A stretch of DNA of 62,000 nt from Acanthaster planci (Eukaryota; Echinodermata; Asteroidea; Valvatida; Acanthasteridae), in the NCBI RefSeq assembly GCF_001949145.1, contig NW_019091499.1:111821-173820 (forward strand). Direction: 5' to 3'. The notes beneath the pieces were generated by a model, which saw only the letters and a program-made list of their open reading frames with translations, was not told the DNA's origin and did not search any database. This document shows positions 49,101 through 60,710 of this stretch, one piece after another (the first letter of the stretch is position 1; every line of letters begins with the position of its first letter). The position numbers were made by a program, and so were the translations under genes.

Positions 49101-52100
49101 ACTTTGTCAACCAAAAGCCGAAGACTTAAACATTTGCCTGACAATTTTTCTCTTACAGTGGCAGGATTTGAGCACAATACTTGCTATGAGCTGCCTGATC
49201 CTGAATCCATTGAGGGGAAATGATTAAGAAAAGTGTTGGAGAAAAAAGTGAGAGGTGCATATGCTGCTTTAGATTAATCGAAGATGCTCAAAAGCTTGAG
49301 TCATTTTTCTCATAACAGATAATCAAAATTTGACGTTGTGTACCTTGTGAGGTGACATAAGAAGCGACTGAGGCAAGTGTAATCAGTATCAGTTTCATTT
49401 GTGTCACCTGGGAGCAGGAATTGATTTGGGGTGACGGATAGGCCTATATTGTTCTCTTCCAAAACTGCTCATTACTTGCTTGCCATAAATTAAATGGTGC
49501 GAAATACGACTCAGTGAGGAGTGAGAAAAAAATCCAAGCCCCATAGAGCGTTCTCTTCTGTATTTCTTGAGAAATTGTACCTAAACTTGTGCCATTGACA
49601 ACGCAGGCTTGCGGTATTCACATGTATGTGAATGTTTGTATCTTTCTTGAAATATAGGCTTACTGTTCTACTCTGTAAAGGTGAACTAATCCAAATTGAC
49701 TTGCTACTTCGGTGCTTGCTGTGTTGACTGAGACGGAGCCTCAGAGTATCAGCTTGCCCTGCTGAAGTATTTCATGTAATAATAAAAAAAAATCAATCTT
49801 CCACTTTTCGATTCTTCTACCTCCTACAGAGGCTAAATCGAAATTCATTAGGTACTATATAGTGTCATATTGTGTCAGCACCCCCCCCCGCTTTTCATAT
49901 CTTCATGGCCGGGCAAGCCACCATCACACACATAATTCCCCACCCCATCCCCATCCCCCTAGTTCTGGCACAAATTTACGCCACCGAGGGTGCCTGGCGA
50001 CCAATGGCAGCGCCAGACCTCTGTTGCTGTAGATGCAAGTGTGGAGCAAGGCAGAATCGCGTGAGTGCAAATGACCCTTCAATTTTCCTGGATTTATGAT
50101 GCAGAGTCGTAAACGAAAGGGTTGATTGCCCTGTCGTAACATGTGACAAAATTTTTGTGGGTGCAAACGTTGGTACAAGCGGCTTTTCATTTGGTGTATT
50201 TGCACCCACATGACACGACGTGGCGCCGCTACTGCCAATGACACCAGAGCCCGGATCTCGGGGTCAGGCGTAACACCCAATATTCTAGAAATGATACAAC
50301 ACCAACACGTACGCCCATACTCTCTGTCTTTACCTTATTAAAACATTTTACAAAAACAATAAACGTCAAAAGCGGTATCCAGGCAACAGCTCTCCATTAT
50401 CTGCTCAATGAAATTTGAGTCTAGAGGTACATTCATGCGAGCGAGTCTAATCCCGACGGTCTAATTGAAATCGCGCTGTGTTACTGAGTGTATTTGCTCG
50501 CATCCATAACCCTATCGTATTCCAAGGCCGCGGACGCCTTTCACGAAATTGTTATAGGGTACAGTCCACTAATTCAAGCCCTATTGAAAAAAGGTGTAAA
50601 ACCAGCACTTTTCAGGGCCCAATGACATGCACGCCAACATCCCTGAGATTTCAGAAACACAAATGAAATCATTGTCTAGTCCCTAATCTTTCTATTTCTT
50701 TTCAATTTTTTGTGAGTTAACCAATTACATTTTGAATTATTCCCACAAAACAAAATCACCCCCCCCCCCAAAAAAGTGATTTTTCTGAAGTCCGATGGCA
50801 GCCATTTTTCAAGTGGCACTGGCAACCCTGAACTTTCTCGGGCACCGTGACTTACGACCATTTTTAAACCTTAGTTTTTAGCCATTCTGCTCTCATATGA
50901 AAGCTCAAAGACCCAAGGGAGTTTATCCTGGCAGCCATTTAAACAATCTCACCACAATCTCCTTTTTCAAAATATACTGTGGGGGCATTTTTAATGCTAA
51001 TGAGCTGGTAAGAAATTTTCACTTGAATTAGTGGTCTGCACCCTTTATGTGAGCACAAGGCATTGTGGGTAGACTGGTTTCCGTCCCGAAGCCAATCTCC
51101 AGACGTCTTTTACAAAAGTCCTCCTGACCGGTAGCAGGTAATGAATCCGACAGAATCCTGCTGGGTAGATGTAAACGAGGAAAGGATGCACGCTCAATGC
51201 ACAACTCAAGCAGGAACTGATAGCATAGTTTGATTTTTCTTCTTCGTTACAGAAAATAACTTCACCATAAACTTTTTACACAATATCCACTGATTTGAAA
51301 TAAATTGCCGTAAAATGATTTATCGATGATAATTATTGGAAAATAAAATGCCACTCTGTGATCAACAGAGGCTTAGCAAGGATAGGTACCTTTTTTATTC
51401 GCCCCCGCACTAAATCCATTTCATGTTAAGGCATTGCTTTTGGCCTGACAAAAACTTAAATACTGAGCATCCAAATTGACAGGGCTAATCGCATACGTTA
51501 AACCGCAACTAGCTACCGGTCCCTTTATTGTGGGAAGCTAACTACCATGATCCATGTAGGCCCTATGCCGGGTAGAAATCATCAATCTATAAATCAATCT
51601 ATAGCGAAACTTCTTCTCTAAAGGGTGCCGTCCTCTAATTCAAGTGAGAATTTCTGGGCATCTCGTTACTATTAAAAGCCCCCCCCCCACACACACAGAG
51701 TATCTTTTGAAACAGGAGATATTGTTGGTCCCCCAAACGGTGGGATTGTGTCAATCTTTGCCGGAATCAACACCTTGGGTCTTTGGACTTTCATCTGACA
51801 GCAGAATGGCTAAAAATACGGCTGAAAAATGGTCCTAAGTGCCCGAGAAGGTTGAGGGTTGCTAATTGAAAAATGGCTGCAAGCTGACTCCGGAAAAATC
51901 ACTTTGCAGGGGTGATTTTGTTTTGTGGGAATAATTTAAAATGCCATTGGTTAACCCATACAAATTGCAAATAATTTAGAAGATTACGGACCTGACAATA
52001 ATTTGATTTGTCTTTCAGAAACCTCGGGGATGTTGTTATACATGTAGTTGGGCCCTTAACAATGCTGATGTTAAACTGATTTCGGTGGGGCTTTAAATAC

Positions 52101-55100
52101 ATGTATTGGACTGGACCCTAAAAGAAAGGTTTACACTGTAACTCACGAGCGGCACTTCACTACCAAGAAATGAAATAAAATAAAGCTTGTTGTTTTCTTT
52201 GCCTATGGTGGGAGGAAATGCATTTGTGTTATGTATCAAAAGGCCCTAAAGTTCTTTTTTTTCTTTTTCTTCCTCTTTTTTTTTTTTTTTTGGATCCAGT
52301 GTTCCTATGACGAGAGGACAGGACGAAAGATCAAACTCGATCTCTGTATCTAGTGGGGAATATGTTGCAGAGACTGGAGACATATTATCTTTCACACATC
52401 ATGAAATCAATTCAAACTTCTGTGTAATTTCTAAAGACTGAGCACAGACTATGAACCACTGTACAGTTCGGGTTCATGGTGTTAACGCTTACCGCTTTCA
52501 GGAGGGTCGCAGACAGGCAGTGAGCCCGGCTTTTATTCCTAGTCTTGGCAGTTGGCACTCACAATTTACAAACTACAAAGACACAAAAGGAAAAAAAACA
52601 CGTAGGCCTAAACCACAAAAAAATCACACAATGCCCAAATTCGAATGGTGTTGATCAACACAGCCAACATTTATGGAGTAATTCTTCCTTTTGGAATCTT
52701 TTTTTAATTACCAACAATGGTGTAACTTCATTCAGGTTAAAAACGCCAGTCCCGCATCTTTCCATCAGCTTTTTTTTTTTTTTTTTTTTTTTACTTGGAA
52801 CACCCTGTATGCATTCCAATTTTAAAGAACCGGACTCCTGTAGGCTAAATGCTCATTCGACCACACGTTATACATTGCTGATGTAATGAACTGCCCAAAG
52901 GCAATGAGTTTACGCAGCCCTTCAAATATTTAAACTGGCGAGCCCAATTGAAAAGTGCAACTAGATATATTATATATAGGGCAAACGGCGCAAATATTGA
53001 TTCGCACAAACCTACACTTCGACGATGGTCAAATCCTGTGCAGGAAATTATGTAAAATGGGTATGGGCACCAACATTGGATTTGCGATGCAGTCAAGTAC
53101 ACGCGGTCTGTTTCTCTTGGAGGTAACGTGACATGTCTTTATGACATCGTCAGCAGTGGCGTGTGGTGGGGGGTGGGAGTGTGGCAAGTTGCCTCTTGGA
53201 GACGATTTGCCAGTTTTCCCCTTTTTTGGGGATTGAAAGAGACACCACTTAAAAAAGGTACTGGCTCCTTTCGGGGAATTTTATTTTTCGGATTAAAAAA
53301 ATCGTTGGTAGAGAAAAGATATCCTGTTTTGCGTCTTCTGGACTCGGTACCTGGATGCGTCACTAATGCGCAGACACAGAAATGAAAGACCCCTCACAGC
53401 TGACCTGACCTTTGCGGTCCTGGTAGACCACTAAGACTCAGTGAAGAAATGCCAGTGCCTGTGGCGTATGTTGTAAAGAGACCTTTTTTAACGAAATGAA
53501 CTTGAATACTTGCAGGTATTGGCCTCGAGTGCGGAAAAGAAAAGTGCGTGAGAAAATGAGTAAAATTAGCCGGCCTAACCAAGGGAGATCGGTCCCTTGA
53601 TTCTGTTTTAGCTGCACGGTCATGCTTAGTTCAGTCTATGTCCTGGAAATGCCGTCAAGACCATCCATATTTTTGACACTTCCCCAACCCTATTAAATGT
53701 CCGTTTGTCCGCTGTAATTTTTGTGTTAAAACGGTGTATAAAAGCATATCCCCATGGGGATATTAATCTATTCCACGCAGAGAGTACTGTCATTCTTCTT
53801 GCTTTCGGGACGTATTTCCCCCCGGATGCACTGTGCTGAGTACGCTGGACTTTCATAGTCGAATCCGAACTTGGACCACTTACCACTCCCTTGATAGCTT
53901 GCTCATTTGTAGAGTTGAATTGAGGGGCAAGATGCGAAGTAATAAACAATCCTTCTGCACCAAGTGTTTGCCTCAAGATCAATTAAAAATATATTATAAT
54001 CTATATGGGGTAAACTAGTACCTTAAGGCGCTCGGATGTCAGTAGAGAAGTGCACCCGACCTCAACAGTGACATGTTCAGACCTTCACGCATATAATGAA
54101 CACAAAAAGGTGTGTGGAACTGTGCACAAGAGGGTTGGTGTGCAGTTGCGTGGTTCAATGGCTTTATGTTTTGACCAATATCTTACCAATCTGAGATCTT
54201 GATCGCAAGTAATTTGAAGACGTTGAATTTCTTCGGTGCTTCGTGGAATAAACAAAATATTTTGGTGCATAAATGAAAAACTAGGCCCCATATAGGTTGA
54301 TAATTCTTGACATATTTGTTTCCTTACGTCCTGTGCAGTCAGCTTCATGCAGAAACAACTTTGAAATCGAGAAGTTTCATTTGTTAATGAGCAATGAACT
54401 AAGTTTTAAATAACCCTTGGGAAAACTGAACGTACAGTGTTTTGAATATTTATGTCAAGGGCAAAACCCACAATTGCAAATTAACATCTCCCCGACTTAA
54501 GGGGTGGTCAATCTTTGGAAATACTAAATTTATAAAACTTACAGATGAAAGTAGTCACTTCCTCCTAAAGACCACTTCTCAACATCATAAAACAACATAA
54601 ACTTGTTCATAGTTGTGAAAATACTACTTAGAAAATGTGTTGTTCTTATATACTACAGTATCGCTTGGCGACTCAGTAATGGGAATTAACACCCTTGCAG
54701 GAGAAACAGCCGTATACCATCTGGTTAGCCGATTGTACCAACCCTTCGCTTGTTTCATAAAAAGAAAATGGTAACGTTTTTTAACGTCAGAAATCGGGTT
54801 TGATCTCATTACAGTAGGCCTTATTATTTGGAAGAGATGAGTTGCGTTTTGCCCGACCTATGAACATTCAATGTCATTTGTTTTCATATTGCATTTTGCA
54901 GGTCGCGTTAGAGTTATACCGGTACCGTTAACACACCGCCTAATTAATTGCTCATCCTGCAAGTATTTGAGTTATCCCCACGTGATATACGGGCGGCGCC
55001 GGCGTTCCCGGGCCGGACTCCGACATGCCAGTCACATATGTGTTTCTTTTTCAAACAAATTAATGTTGAACCGCCCGATCCACACGCACAGACGAAAGGA

Positions 55101-58100
55101 AACATGAGATGTAAGATGTTGGTACGACAATGTCTGTAACATGTGCCTCAACAGTGTCAGGCATAATCTGCCTCATCCGCTGGTAATTTTCTTACAAATT
55201 TACGTAAACATGCAGGTATGTCAAAGCAAGCTTTGCCACAAGGCCCTCAGTTGTTTTACTCAAGCCATACGCTGTGTTAGAACACTACATGGGAAATCAG
55301 TGCAGAAATAAGTATTTCCGAGACATTTTATAACACTGTGTGATTGGCACGAAAGGTTTCCAGCATTGCACTAATGAAAACCTTGTGCAACTTGAATTCT
55401 ATAACATTATTTCGCCTGGTAGAATCGAACATTTCATCTGTCACCTCATGAAATTATTCAATAATAACAATAATATTATTATTGCATAAATCATCTTCTG
55501 CTGACGTATTAACGTCTCTCATTTTGCGAAAAGTTTCGTATCTGAAGCACTACTCACTACGTAACACCGTGCAATGCTAGACTGGTTTCCGTCTCTGCAT
55601 TATTGTCCTCTTTGAATGGGGGCGCAAACCGGTCAAATGAAATAAAGTTCTATTCAATGGTTACCGATAAGAACGAATAATATAAGACATGTGATTAACG
55701 ATACACGATCACGGGAATTTATGCAGGCATTGCATAAAAAGAAATACCACGCAATAACAGCAAATGTCCCTCTGACCACTCCAAAGGGTCCTTTGGCCTC
55801 TATGGGCCGACCACACCACAAGACAAAAATAAAAGCGAATAGAGAGTTTTCAAATGATGCATTGGAGGTCAATATAATCAATTTACTGATGCTTGCGTTT
55901 TCATATACAATTCGTCGGCAGTCCTCGGGCTTCGCCAGCGCAAATTGATTCTCTGAGACAAATATGGAAGCTAAAAAAGGGAAAATAACGCCTTTAATCT
56001 GCTGCCGGCCTGCGGCGTACAATGACAGTTTCAATTCAAGTCACTTTGAAATTCTCATTATAACATGATTAGGGTCGATTCATATCGTGTTTGCCTTTTA
56101 TGGCACCGGGGCTTCTGCAGCGTTTTCCCGGCCGGCCAACGTGGGAGATCTGCACAATTAAGGAATGTTCGATGTTCTAAGTTGTCTCAAGACATCTTGA
56201 ATGTTAGATGTCTTATTCGGCAACTTGATCTCTGTCACGTCCTTCCGCACCGCCACCAATCGAAATCTCACCCGTAGTTGTTTTGCCTGTGGCACCTTTA
56301 GCAACTGGAAGATTGAAGGCATCGAAAATCAAGTAGACACAACGATGGAATTAGTAATGTGCATGATATTCGTCGCAAGTGACCTGGAAAATTTCTATAC
56401 AGGGTAAAGGCACGCCCGCATAATTGTTATTGATATATACTGTAAAACTGGGCATTTTGTGACAAACTTTTGCCATATTTTGATGTAAATATAACTTTCC
56501 AAGGTCTGGTCACGACCTTTCCAATTGTCGGGTAAATCTGTTGGAAAATGACAAACTAAAAATGACCAATATGCATCTGGGCAGTTTAGCGTTGCCAACA
56601 GTTTTTACAGTGATCTAAGATGTTTTCCAAGTTACTTGTGGCAGAAGTTGCTTCTAAATTTTAAAAACATTAAAAAAAAGAAAAATGAACAACAAAACCC
56701 TGTTTTTTTCTGAAAGTATCGGTCTTTGGTTATAAAGGAATTTGTCTTGTTCTGTCTTGAATTGAAGGCATGTTTATCGTGATTTTTTGTTTTTCTTTGC
56801 TATATCTTATAAGCGTATCATCGCAACCTGCAGTTCGTTGGCTTTTCTGGTGATTTCTTGGTGTGGGTTCTGAGATCTAAATGAAACAGTCCTGCGGCCA
56901 AATGGACTCGAAAATATGTAACATAAAGCCGCGTGGCGCTAGCAAGGCTGACGGTGTTCCTGTACCTTGATTGCACGTCAGTGGTTATTCTGACAAGATT
57001 ATTCGTCAGGCAATCAAGATAGCATAGATAACCTATGTTTCTGCTTATCACAATAACCTTATAGGGTTAGATAAGACAAAAAGCTCCCATTTGCTCACAT
57101 CTTGCGCTTGAGGGCAAGGTTAGTCTTGAAACCCCCCCCCCATGTAAGCTGGACATTCTGGATACCAGATAGTGGTACACGTGATTTGCTTGGCGAGCGC
57201 CACCGTTGAGTGCGGAAACCAGTCTTTGGCCCATTGGAACTGTGTACTACGTCCACGTTACAGCCTTCCAGTTTTAGGGGGTGAGGTAACGTCCATTAGT
57301 CCATTAAAAAAATGAGACGCTGTTTTCTTCTCTCTGTTGAAAGTGTCCAATGAAGATACCTTTTTTAAACTGCGTTTTGGCGAGAGAGCTGTTAGGCGAT
57401 TCGTGCTTCAATTCCACGTTGTGGTCGGGCAACCTAAGGAGTTCTCAAGTGCACTATTTATTATTAAGACTCCAAAAGTACTGACGTAACCATTGGCAGT
57501 GAATGGGATGCAATTTGTTAAGTGATATTTTGAGACATTTCCTTGCTTTTACAAGATTTTTAAACATGTTTACATGCTGAATATGTTTAGAGTGTTAATG
57601 GATGGTCGATATCAACTGGGCATTCATGTTCGGGAACTGGACACGAAGTGTTCAGCTTTCTAATATGTTTTTAAACTGCAAGGCTGTGTTTAATTGCGAA
57701 ACACAAATTTTGGAGTAAACTGTGAGTTGAAGCACAGTCCCGTAGCAGAAGTTGGTATTCATTAATATAAAACAATATTGTATCTGACTGTTTCTCATAA
57801 GTACCGAGAGAACCTCAACAATAATCTTCCAAAGAATTATGTTTCTTAAAACTTAGACGCGTGAGTGACAAACACGAAGCAGGGTCTTTCATCCGATGGT
57901 TCTCATTTGAAACTGCAAACTCTAACATTGTGTGTTGTGCCGTGTGATTCTATCCGTTTGCACTGCAGGTTCTGTCCCAGTGTGATGGTGTATCTCGTGT
58001 CTACCGTGCCTGCCATCTGGATCCTTGAGCTGCAGCTTATGGAGGAGCGCATCGAGCAGTCGCGGGCAGCTGGCCAAGACATCTGTCTGGAGTCCGAGTC

Positions 58101-60273
58101 CATCTACGTCAACGGAACCCCTCTGACTGGCTTACCCGGAGTGAGTAAATCAACTGCACTTATAACGTTAAGGGTGGAGCCAGCCCACAACCGGCAGGTT
58201 TACTTATATCCACCTATATAACGCGACCTGGAGCTTGCAAAGGTTTACAAGAGGTTTGTTTATACTCTCGGCCCGCTGATTAATTGGGCAACTTCATGTC
58301 AACAAAATGGGGTCATGGTCAGTGCCAAACCAATACACTGTAAACATTAGTAATTACCGTAAATTAAAATTCTGGACCACAGGTTAGTCATAATTATTAT
58401 CCATTATTTTAGCTTATGGTTTGATAAGGTCGGGAGCTCTTGGTTAAACTTTGGGGTCATAAGCAGTGGATCGCACAGACTCAACTCAGATACCGTCACC
58501 CAGTTACCGGCTACGCGAATATCGCACGTTTGACTATATTGCATCCTAATTAAAACTAACATACACGAGAAAAAACAAACTTGCTTCTGACACGATGCCC
58601 TGCACGTTAATTTAACATTTCATATCAAAGCAGTGCTCAGACATTTAGAACAGGAAGCCCCTTGTCCTCCCAGTCGGATTTTTTCCGAAGGCCCCTTACA
58701 CCAGCTAGCACACCGATTCCTCACTCTGAGGACCATGTAATTACCGTGCCCAAACTTCCAGCCGAAGTTTTTGGTCGTTGCTTGGACGGCACCTGGCACA
58801 GACGCGTGGATCGTGGGCGTGGGGCCGCACTTCGACATTTTACTGAGGAAAGAATTAGACTCGCCAGCCAGGCTTTTACACTGATAGCCCAATTCATCAC
58901 AAAGAGTCAAATTTAAGGTTGCACATCCTAACTGCAAAATCGACTGGACAAGAGAAAAGGGGAATGTACAGACTCACGAAATGTCGGTGGGCACATACAG
59001 AAACTCTGCCAAGCAAACTGTCAGCCCCAAGTTGAAGTGCACTCTCGACGGCAAAGAAGGAAGGGCTTATTTAGTGGGACGTTTTTCCGGTTCACACTCA
59101 AAGACTGGATATTGATTCAGAAATTGGTTGCGTGTGTGCTCAGAGTATCCCGCAAAAAGGTTCGAGAAACTTTGCATACATGAGGTGTGTTCCAAACGAT
59201 CATCTTAGCTAATGTAGGAACAAAAAGTTCTCTCTCTGTTTCTACCCCGACCGCATACCGTTCTGGACTTAATATGCAACGGTATTGTCTTTATGTTCCA
59301 TCTTCAGGTCGAGATTCCACTGTTCTTACCATCACACATGTGGTCCCTAGCCCTCCAGCAGACTCTCCTGTTCGTTCTTATTGTAGGCAGATGGCTTTTA
59401 CCCAAAGGCTCCCTGACCCGGGACCAGCTCTCCCAACTTCTGCTGGTCTACATCGGCATTGCCGCAGACATCCTGGAGTTCTCCACTGAGGGCCTGAAGA
59501 TGGAGGAGGTCCGCTGTGACTACGAGATGGTGTTCTGGATCCTGGCCATCTGGACCTGGAGCCTGCTGCAGTTCACCCTTGGGCTGACGGCCACCAAAGC
59601 CCGAAAGCCCCGCATGGCTGGCATCGACGACGACAAGCCCAAGGTGACCCTGATGTGTTGCGAGACCGAGGTCTGGGGCCTGATGACCACCATCATCATG
59701 CAGGATGGGCCCTTCCTGGCCATGCGGCTCTACATCCTGATCAAGCTCAACGCTATCAATCAGATGATGATCTTCTTCACCTGCAAGAACATGCTTGTCA
59801 TGCTGCTGCAGGTCTACCGCCTCTTCGTCATTTACATTGAAAAGCCGGGGTACCATCCCCAGGTGTTGGTACAGACCATCGTTCGGTACACCTCTCGGAG
59901 AGACCGGGGGAGCATATCTCCCGTGCACCGCCAGCGGAAGCCTCGATCGCGGCACCTTGAGGTGCCAGACATCCACGAGTCACATGCAGGGCAAAGCCTA
60001 CCACTGCTTCCAACCATCTCCGAAAAGACGCCAGCCTCACCACCATTGGATGTTGACGCAGGTTTTCAATCCTTTGATGTTCCCCAGTTACCACAAGTAA
60101 CCAGCAAGAACAACGGAAGGTCCAGACCTGAGGAGTCCCGCGGCGTGCCTCGCCTCAATGACAAACCGACGAATCGCCTCTACGACCCAGCTGCCGACAG
60201 CAGCAGCACGGAACCACTTGTTCAGAAGTACCCACCGTCGCCCGCTCGAATAGTGACTTTTGACGACATGTGA
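39903..60273 (+). CDS. TMEM26: TMEM26, transmembrane protein 26 (three coding exons)
   Basis: Coding exons are 39903-40168, 57969-58140 and 59308-60273, with introns of 17.8 kb and 1.2 kb, phases 2 and 0. The 467-residue product matches the TMEM26 family: SVWRVATVKEDPTWWLL, then a second membrane segment, EWKW-FCPSVMVYLVSTVPAI, IWILELQ, a luminal loop with an NGT sequon, TRDQLSQLLLVYIGIAADIL, EFSTEG, FWILAIWTWSLLQFTLG and MMIFFTCKNMLVMLLQVYRL. About eight membrane segments are expected. The human protein is about 368 residues; the excess here is a polar, Ser/Pro-rich cytoplasmic tail after about residue 330. Molecular function is unknown; in mammals TMEM26 is used as a beige-adipocyte marker. 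The first ATG at 39903 was chosen over an upstream in-frame GTG. Confidence 0.92.
41100..41175. repeat. AT-only low-complexity island
   Basis: Long runs of A and T with TAATATTA-type palindromes, almost devoid of G and C. Nothing coding is seen. Confidence 0.6.
42763..43013 (-). CDS. CXC-chemokine-like small secreted protein, core/terminal exon, antisense in TMEM26 intron 1
   Basis: Minus-strand exon entered in phase 1 at AATCCCAG (another in-frame phase 1 AG lies at about 43030) and closed by TAA at 42763-42765. After about 18 residues it encodes CVC, 24 residues, Cys, 15 residues, Cys and a 20-residue helix-like tail (VQDRAMFQLFLAIVDRAQIN). This is the exact cysteine spacing of CXCL8. Counting from the CXC, Pro10, Leu16-Arg17-Ile18 and Pro23 coincide with Pro10, Leu-Arg-Val and Pro23 of CXCL8 without a gap. 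The chemokine fold (three strands and a C-terminal helix) is inferred. A further Cys-Cys pair lies between the third and fourth canonical cysteines. Codons are GC-rich and the composition falls at the stop, supporting translation to TAA. The first exon (signal peptide) was not found. An unspliced start would be ATG at 43062, but its leader is a poor signal peptide. Confidence 0.5.
43353..43374. repeat. 10-bp perfect hairpin arms with 2-bp loop
   Basis: CATAGAGCTA, TG, TAGCTCTATG. Both sides are followed or preceded by ATCAAAC, so a direct repeat brackets the hairpin. It may be the core of a tiny insertion; no function is assigned. Confidence 0.6.
47378..48180. mobile_element. 0.8-kb DNA element with about 45-bp inverted repeats
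   Basis: The left end is CTGGTGTAACGGTCTCAT and the right end on the minus strand is CCAGTGTAACGGTCTCAT. A second shared block, GTGCTCGGATTTCCG, follows about 10 bases further in on both arms. Interior ORFs on the minus strand (for example 47832-48092, 86 codons with several Cys, Tyr and Trp) have no recognised family. The superfamily cannot be assigned from these ends, and no clear target duplication is visible. Confidence 0.6.
50555..52120. mobile_element. 1.57-kb element with long (about 350-bp) inverted repeats
   Basis: The ends are TAGGGTACAGTCCA and, on the minus strand, TAGGGTCCAGTCCA. The arms continue with matched blocks: GGGCCCAATGACATG versus GGGCCCAACTACATG, then AATTATTCCCACAAAACAAA in both, GCAGCCATTTTTCAA in both, and TAGCCATTCTGCT in both. 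The arms span about 50555-50930 and 51770-52120. The centre (about 0.8 kb) has no transposase ORF. TA at each edge could be a target duplication or part of the terminus. Confidence 0.65.
52770..52811 (-). mobile_element. orphan mariner-type end next to a poly-T tract
   Basis: On the minus strand this reads TACAGGGTGTTCCAAGTAAA followed by a long A run. TA plus CAGGGTGT-CC-A-AA is the same type of terminus as the element at 25090-26002. No matching opposite end was found nearby, so it is probably a truncated copy. Confidence 0.4.
57969..58140 (+). CDS. TMEM26: TMEM26 exon 2
   Basis: Enters in phase 2 (completing Trp89) and leaves in phase 0 at GTGAGT. It encodes residues 90-146: TM3 (CPSVMVYLVSTVPAIWILEL), an acidic helix LMEERIEQSRAAGQD and a loop with the NGT sequon. 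Confidence 0.9.
58141..59307 (+). other. TMEM26 intron 2
   Basis: A 1.2-kb intron. On the opposite strand it contains a 115-codon open frame behind a good acceptor (58620-58943), described separately. Confidence 0.7.
58745..58943 (-). CDS. candidate antisense exon in TMEM26 intron 2, Cys-rich, unidentified
   Basis: On the minus strand a strong acceptor (ATTCCCCTTTTCTCTTGTCCAG) opens a frame reading SILQLGCATLNLTLCDELGY, then QCKSLAGESNSFLSKMSKCG. A possible GTAATT donor lies at 58744; otherwise the frame runs to a stop at 58620. The C-x7-C-x-x-LGY start faintly recalls the first segment of a frizzled-type cysteine-rich domain, but the rest does not follow it. It could be chance. Confidence 0.2.
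59308..60273 (+). CDS. TMEM26: TMEM26 exon 3 (terminal)
   Basis: The acceptor is TTCCATCTTCAG. It encodes residues 147-467: the remaining membrane segments up to about residue 330, then a tail with several Ser-Pro sites and basic patches (RYTSRRDRGSISPVHRQRKP), ending PSPARIVTFDDM and TGA. What is several exons in vertebrate TMEM26 is a single exon here. Confidence 0.92.
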   Translation, partial: VEIPLFLPSHMWSLALQQTLLFVLIVGRWLLPKGSLTRDQLSQLLLVYIGIAADILEFSTEGLKMEEVRCDYEMVFWILAIWTWSLLQFTLGLTATKARKPRMAGIDDDKPKVTLMCCETEVWGLMTTIIMQDGPFLAMRLYILIKLNAINQMMIFFTCKNMLVMLLQVYRLFVIYIEKPGYHPQVLVQTIVRYTSRRDRGSISPVHRQRKPRSRHLEVPDIHESHAGQSLPLLPTISEKTPASPPLDVDAGFQSFDVPQLPQVTSKNNGRSRPEESRGVPRLNDKPTNRLYDPAADSSSTEPLVQKYPPSPARIVTFDDM

Positions 60274-60710
60274 TGACACTGCAGGGTATAACACGTTGTC
60301 AAAAGAACATTATATTTCACGACTACAAAGTGCATTGTCCTTGTACAGTCTTCAGAGAAGCAGGTCAAGTGTGTGTGTTTATTTCTACAGTGATTATTCA
60401 CTTCTCAGTGGTTATGGAGACTTTATAACTAGGTATTCGTGGAGTAAAATAGTCTATTAATTAATGCTTGTGTAAACTACCACTCATTCCAGACTTCACA
60501 CACGGAAATGAATACTGCTGACAATAACCTTTTTAATTAATAATGTTACCTGCGTGATAGAATATTGTGAAAAAGTTTTTGCTCGTAGCCTGATTGCTTT
60601 CTTTGGGTGTCTCTGTTATTGTTTTCTTTGACTGTACTGCATCTGCTGTTTTCAAGGAAATAAATTGTAGAGAGAGCAAGTAGATTTCGATGTGATAATA
60701 AAAAACCGAC
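60274..60710 (+). other. TMEM26: TMEM26 3' UTR with polyadenylation signals
   Basis: This AT-rich sequence after the TGA has AATAAA at 60659-60664 and again at 60697-60702. Cleavage is expected shortly after one of them. Confidence 0.6.
60659..60664 (+). promoter_or_regulatory. TMEM26: polyadenylation signal AATAAA
   Basis: Canonical hexamer 386 bases after the TMEM26 stop; a second copy lies at 60697-60702. Confidence 0.55.

Larger units (their letters stand above)
40169..57968 (+). other. TMEM26 intron 1 (17.8 kb)
   Basis: Bounded by GTAAGC and TTTGCACTGCAG. It contains an antisense chemokine-like exon (42763-43013), an AT-rich island near 41100-41175, and two elements with inverted repeats (47378-48180 and 50555-52120). 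It also holds poly-T tracts near 52263 and 52770 and an orphan mariner-type end at 52811. The large 44675-45133 plus-strand ORF has no recognised domain. Confidence 0.75.

Noticed and set aside
53155-53365. Possible hAT MITE with CAGTGGCGT-like and AGTGACGC-like ends
   Set aside because: The two ends match over too few bases to support an element.
55654-56034. 126-codon minus-strand ORF with hydrophobic stretches
   Set aside because: Low-GC sequence deep in TMEM26 intron 1; hydrophobic residues arise from AT-rich codons and no transmembrane family is recognisable.
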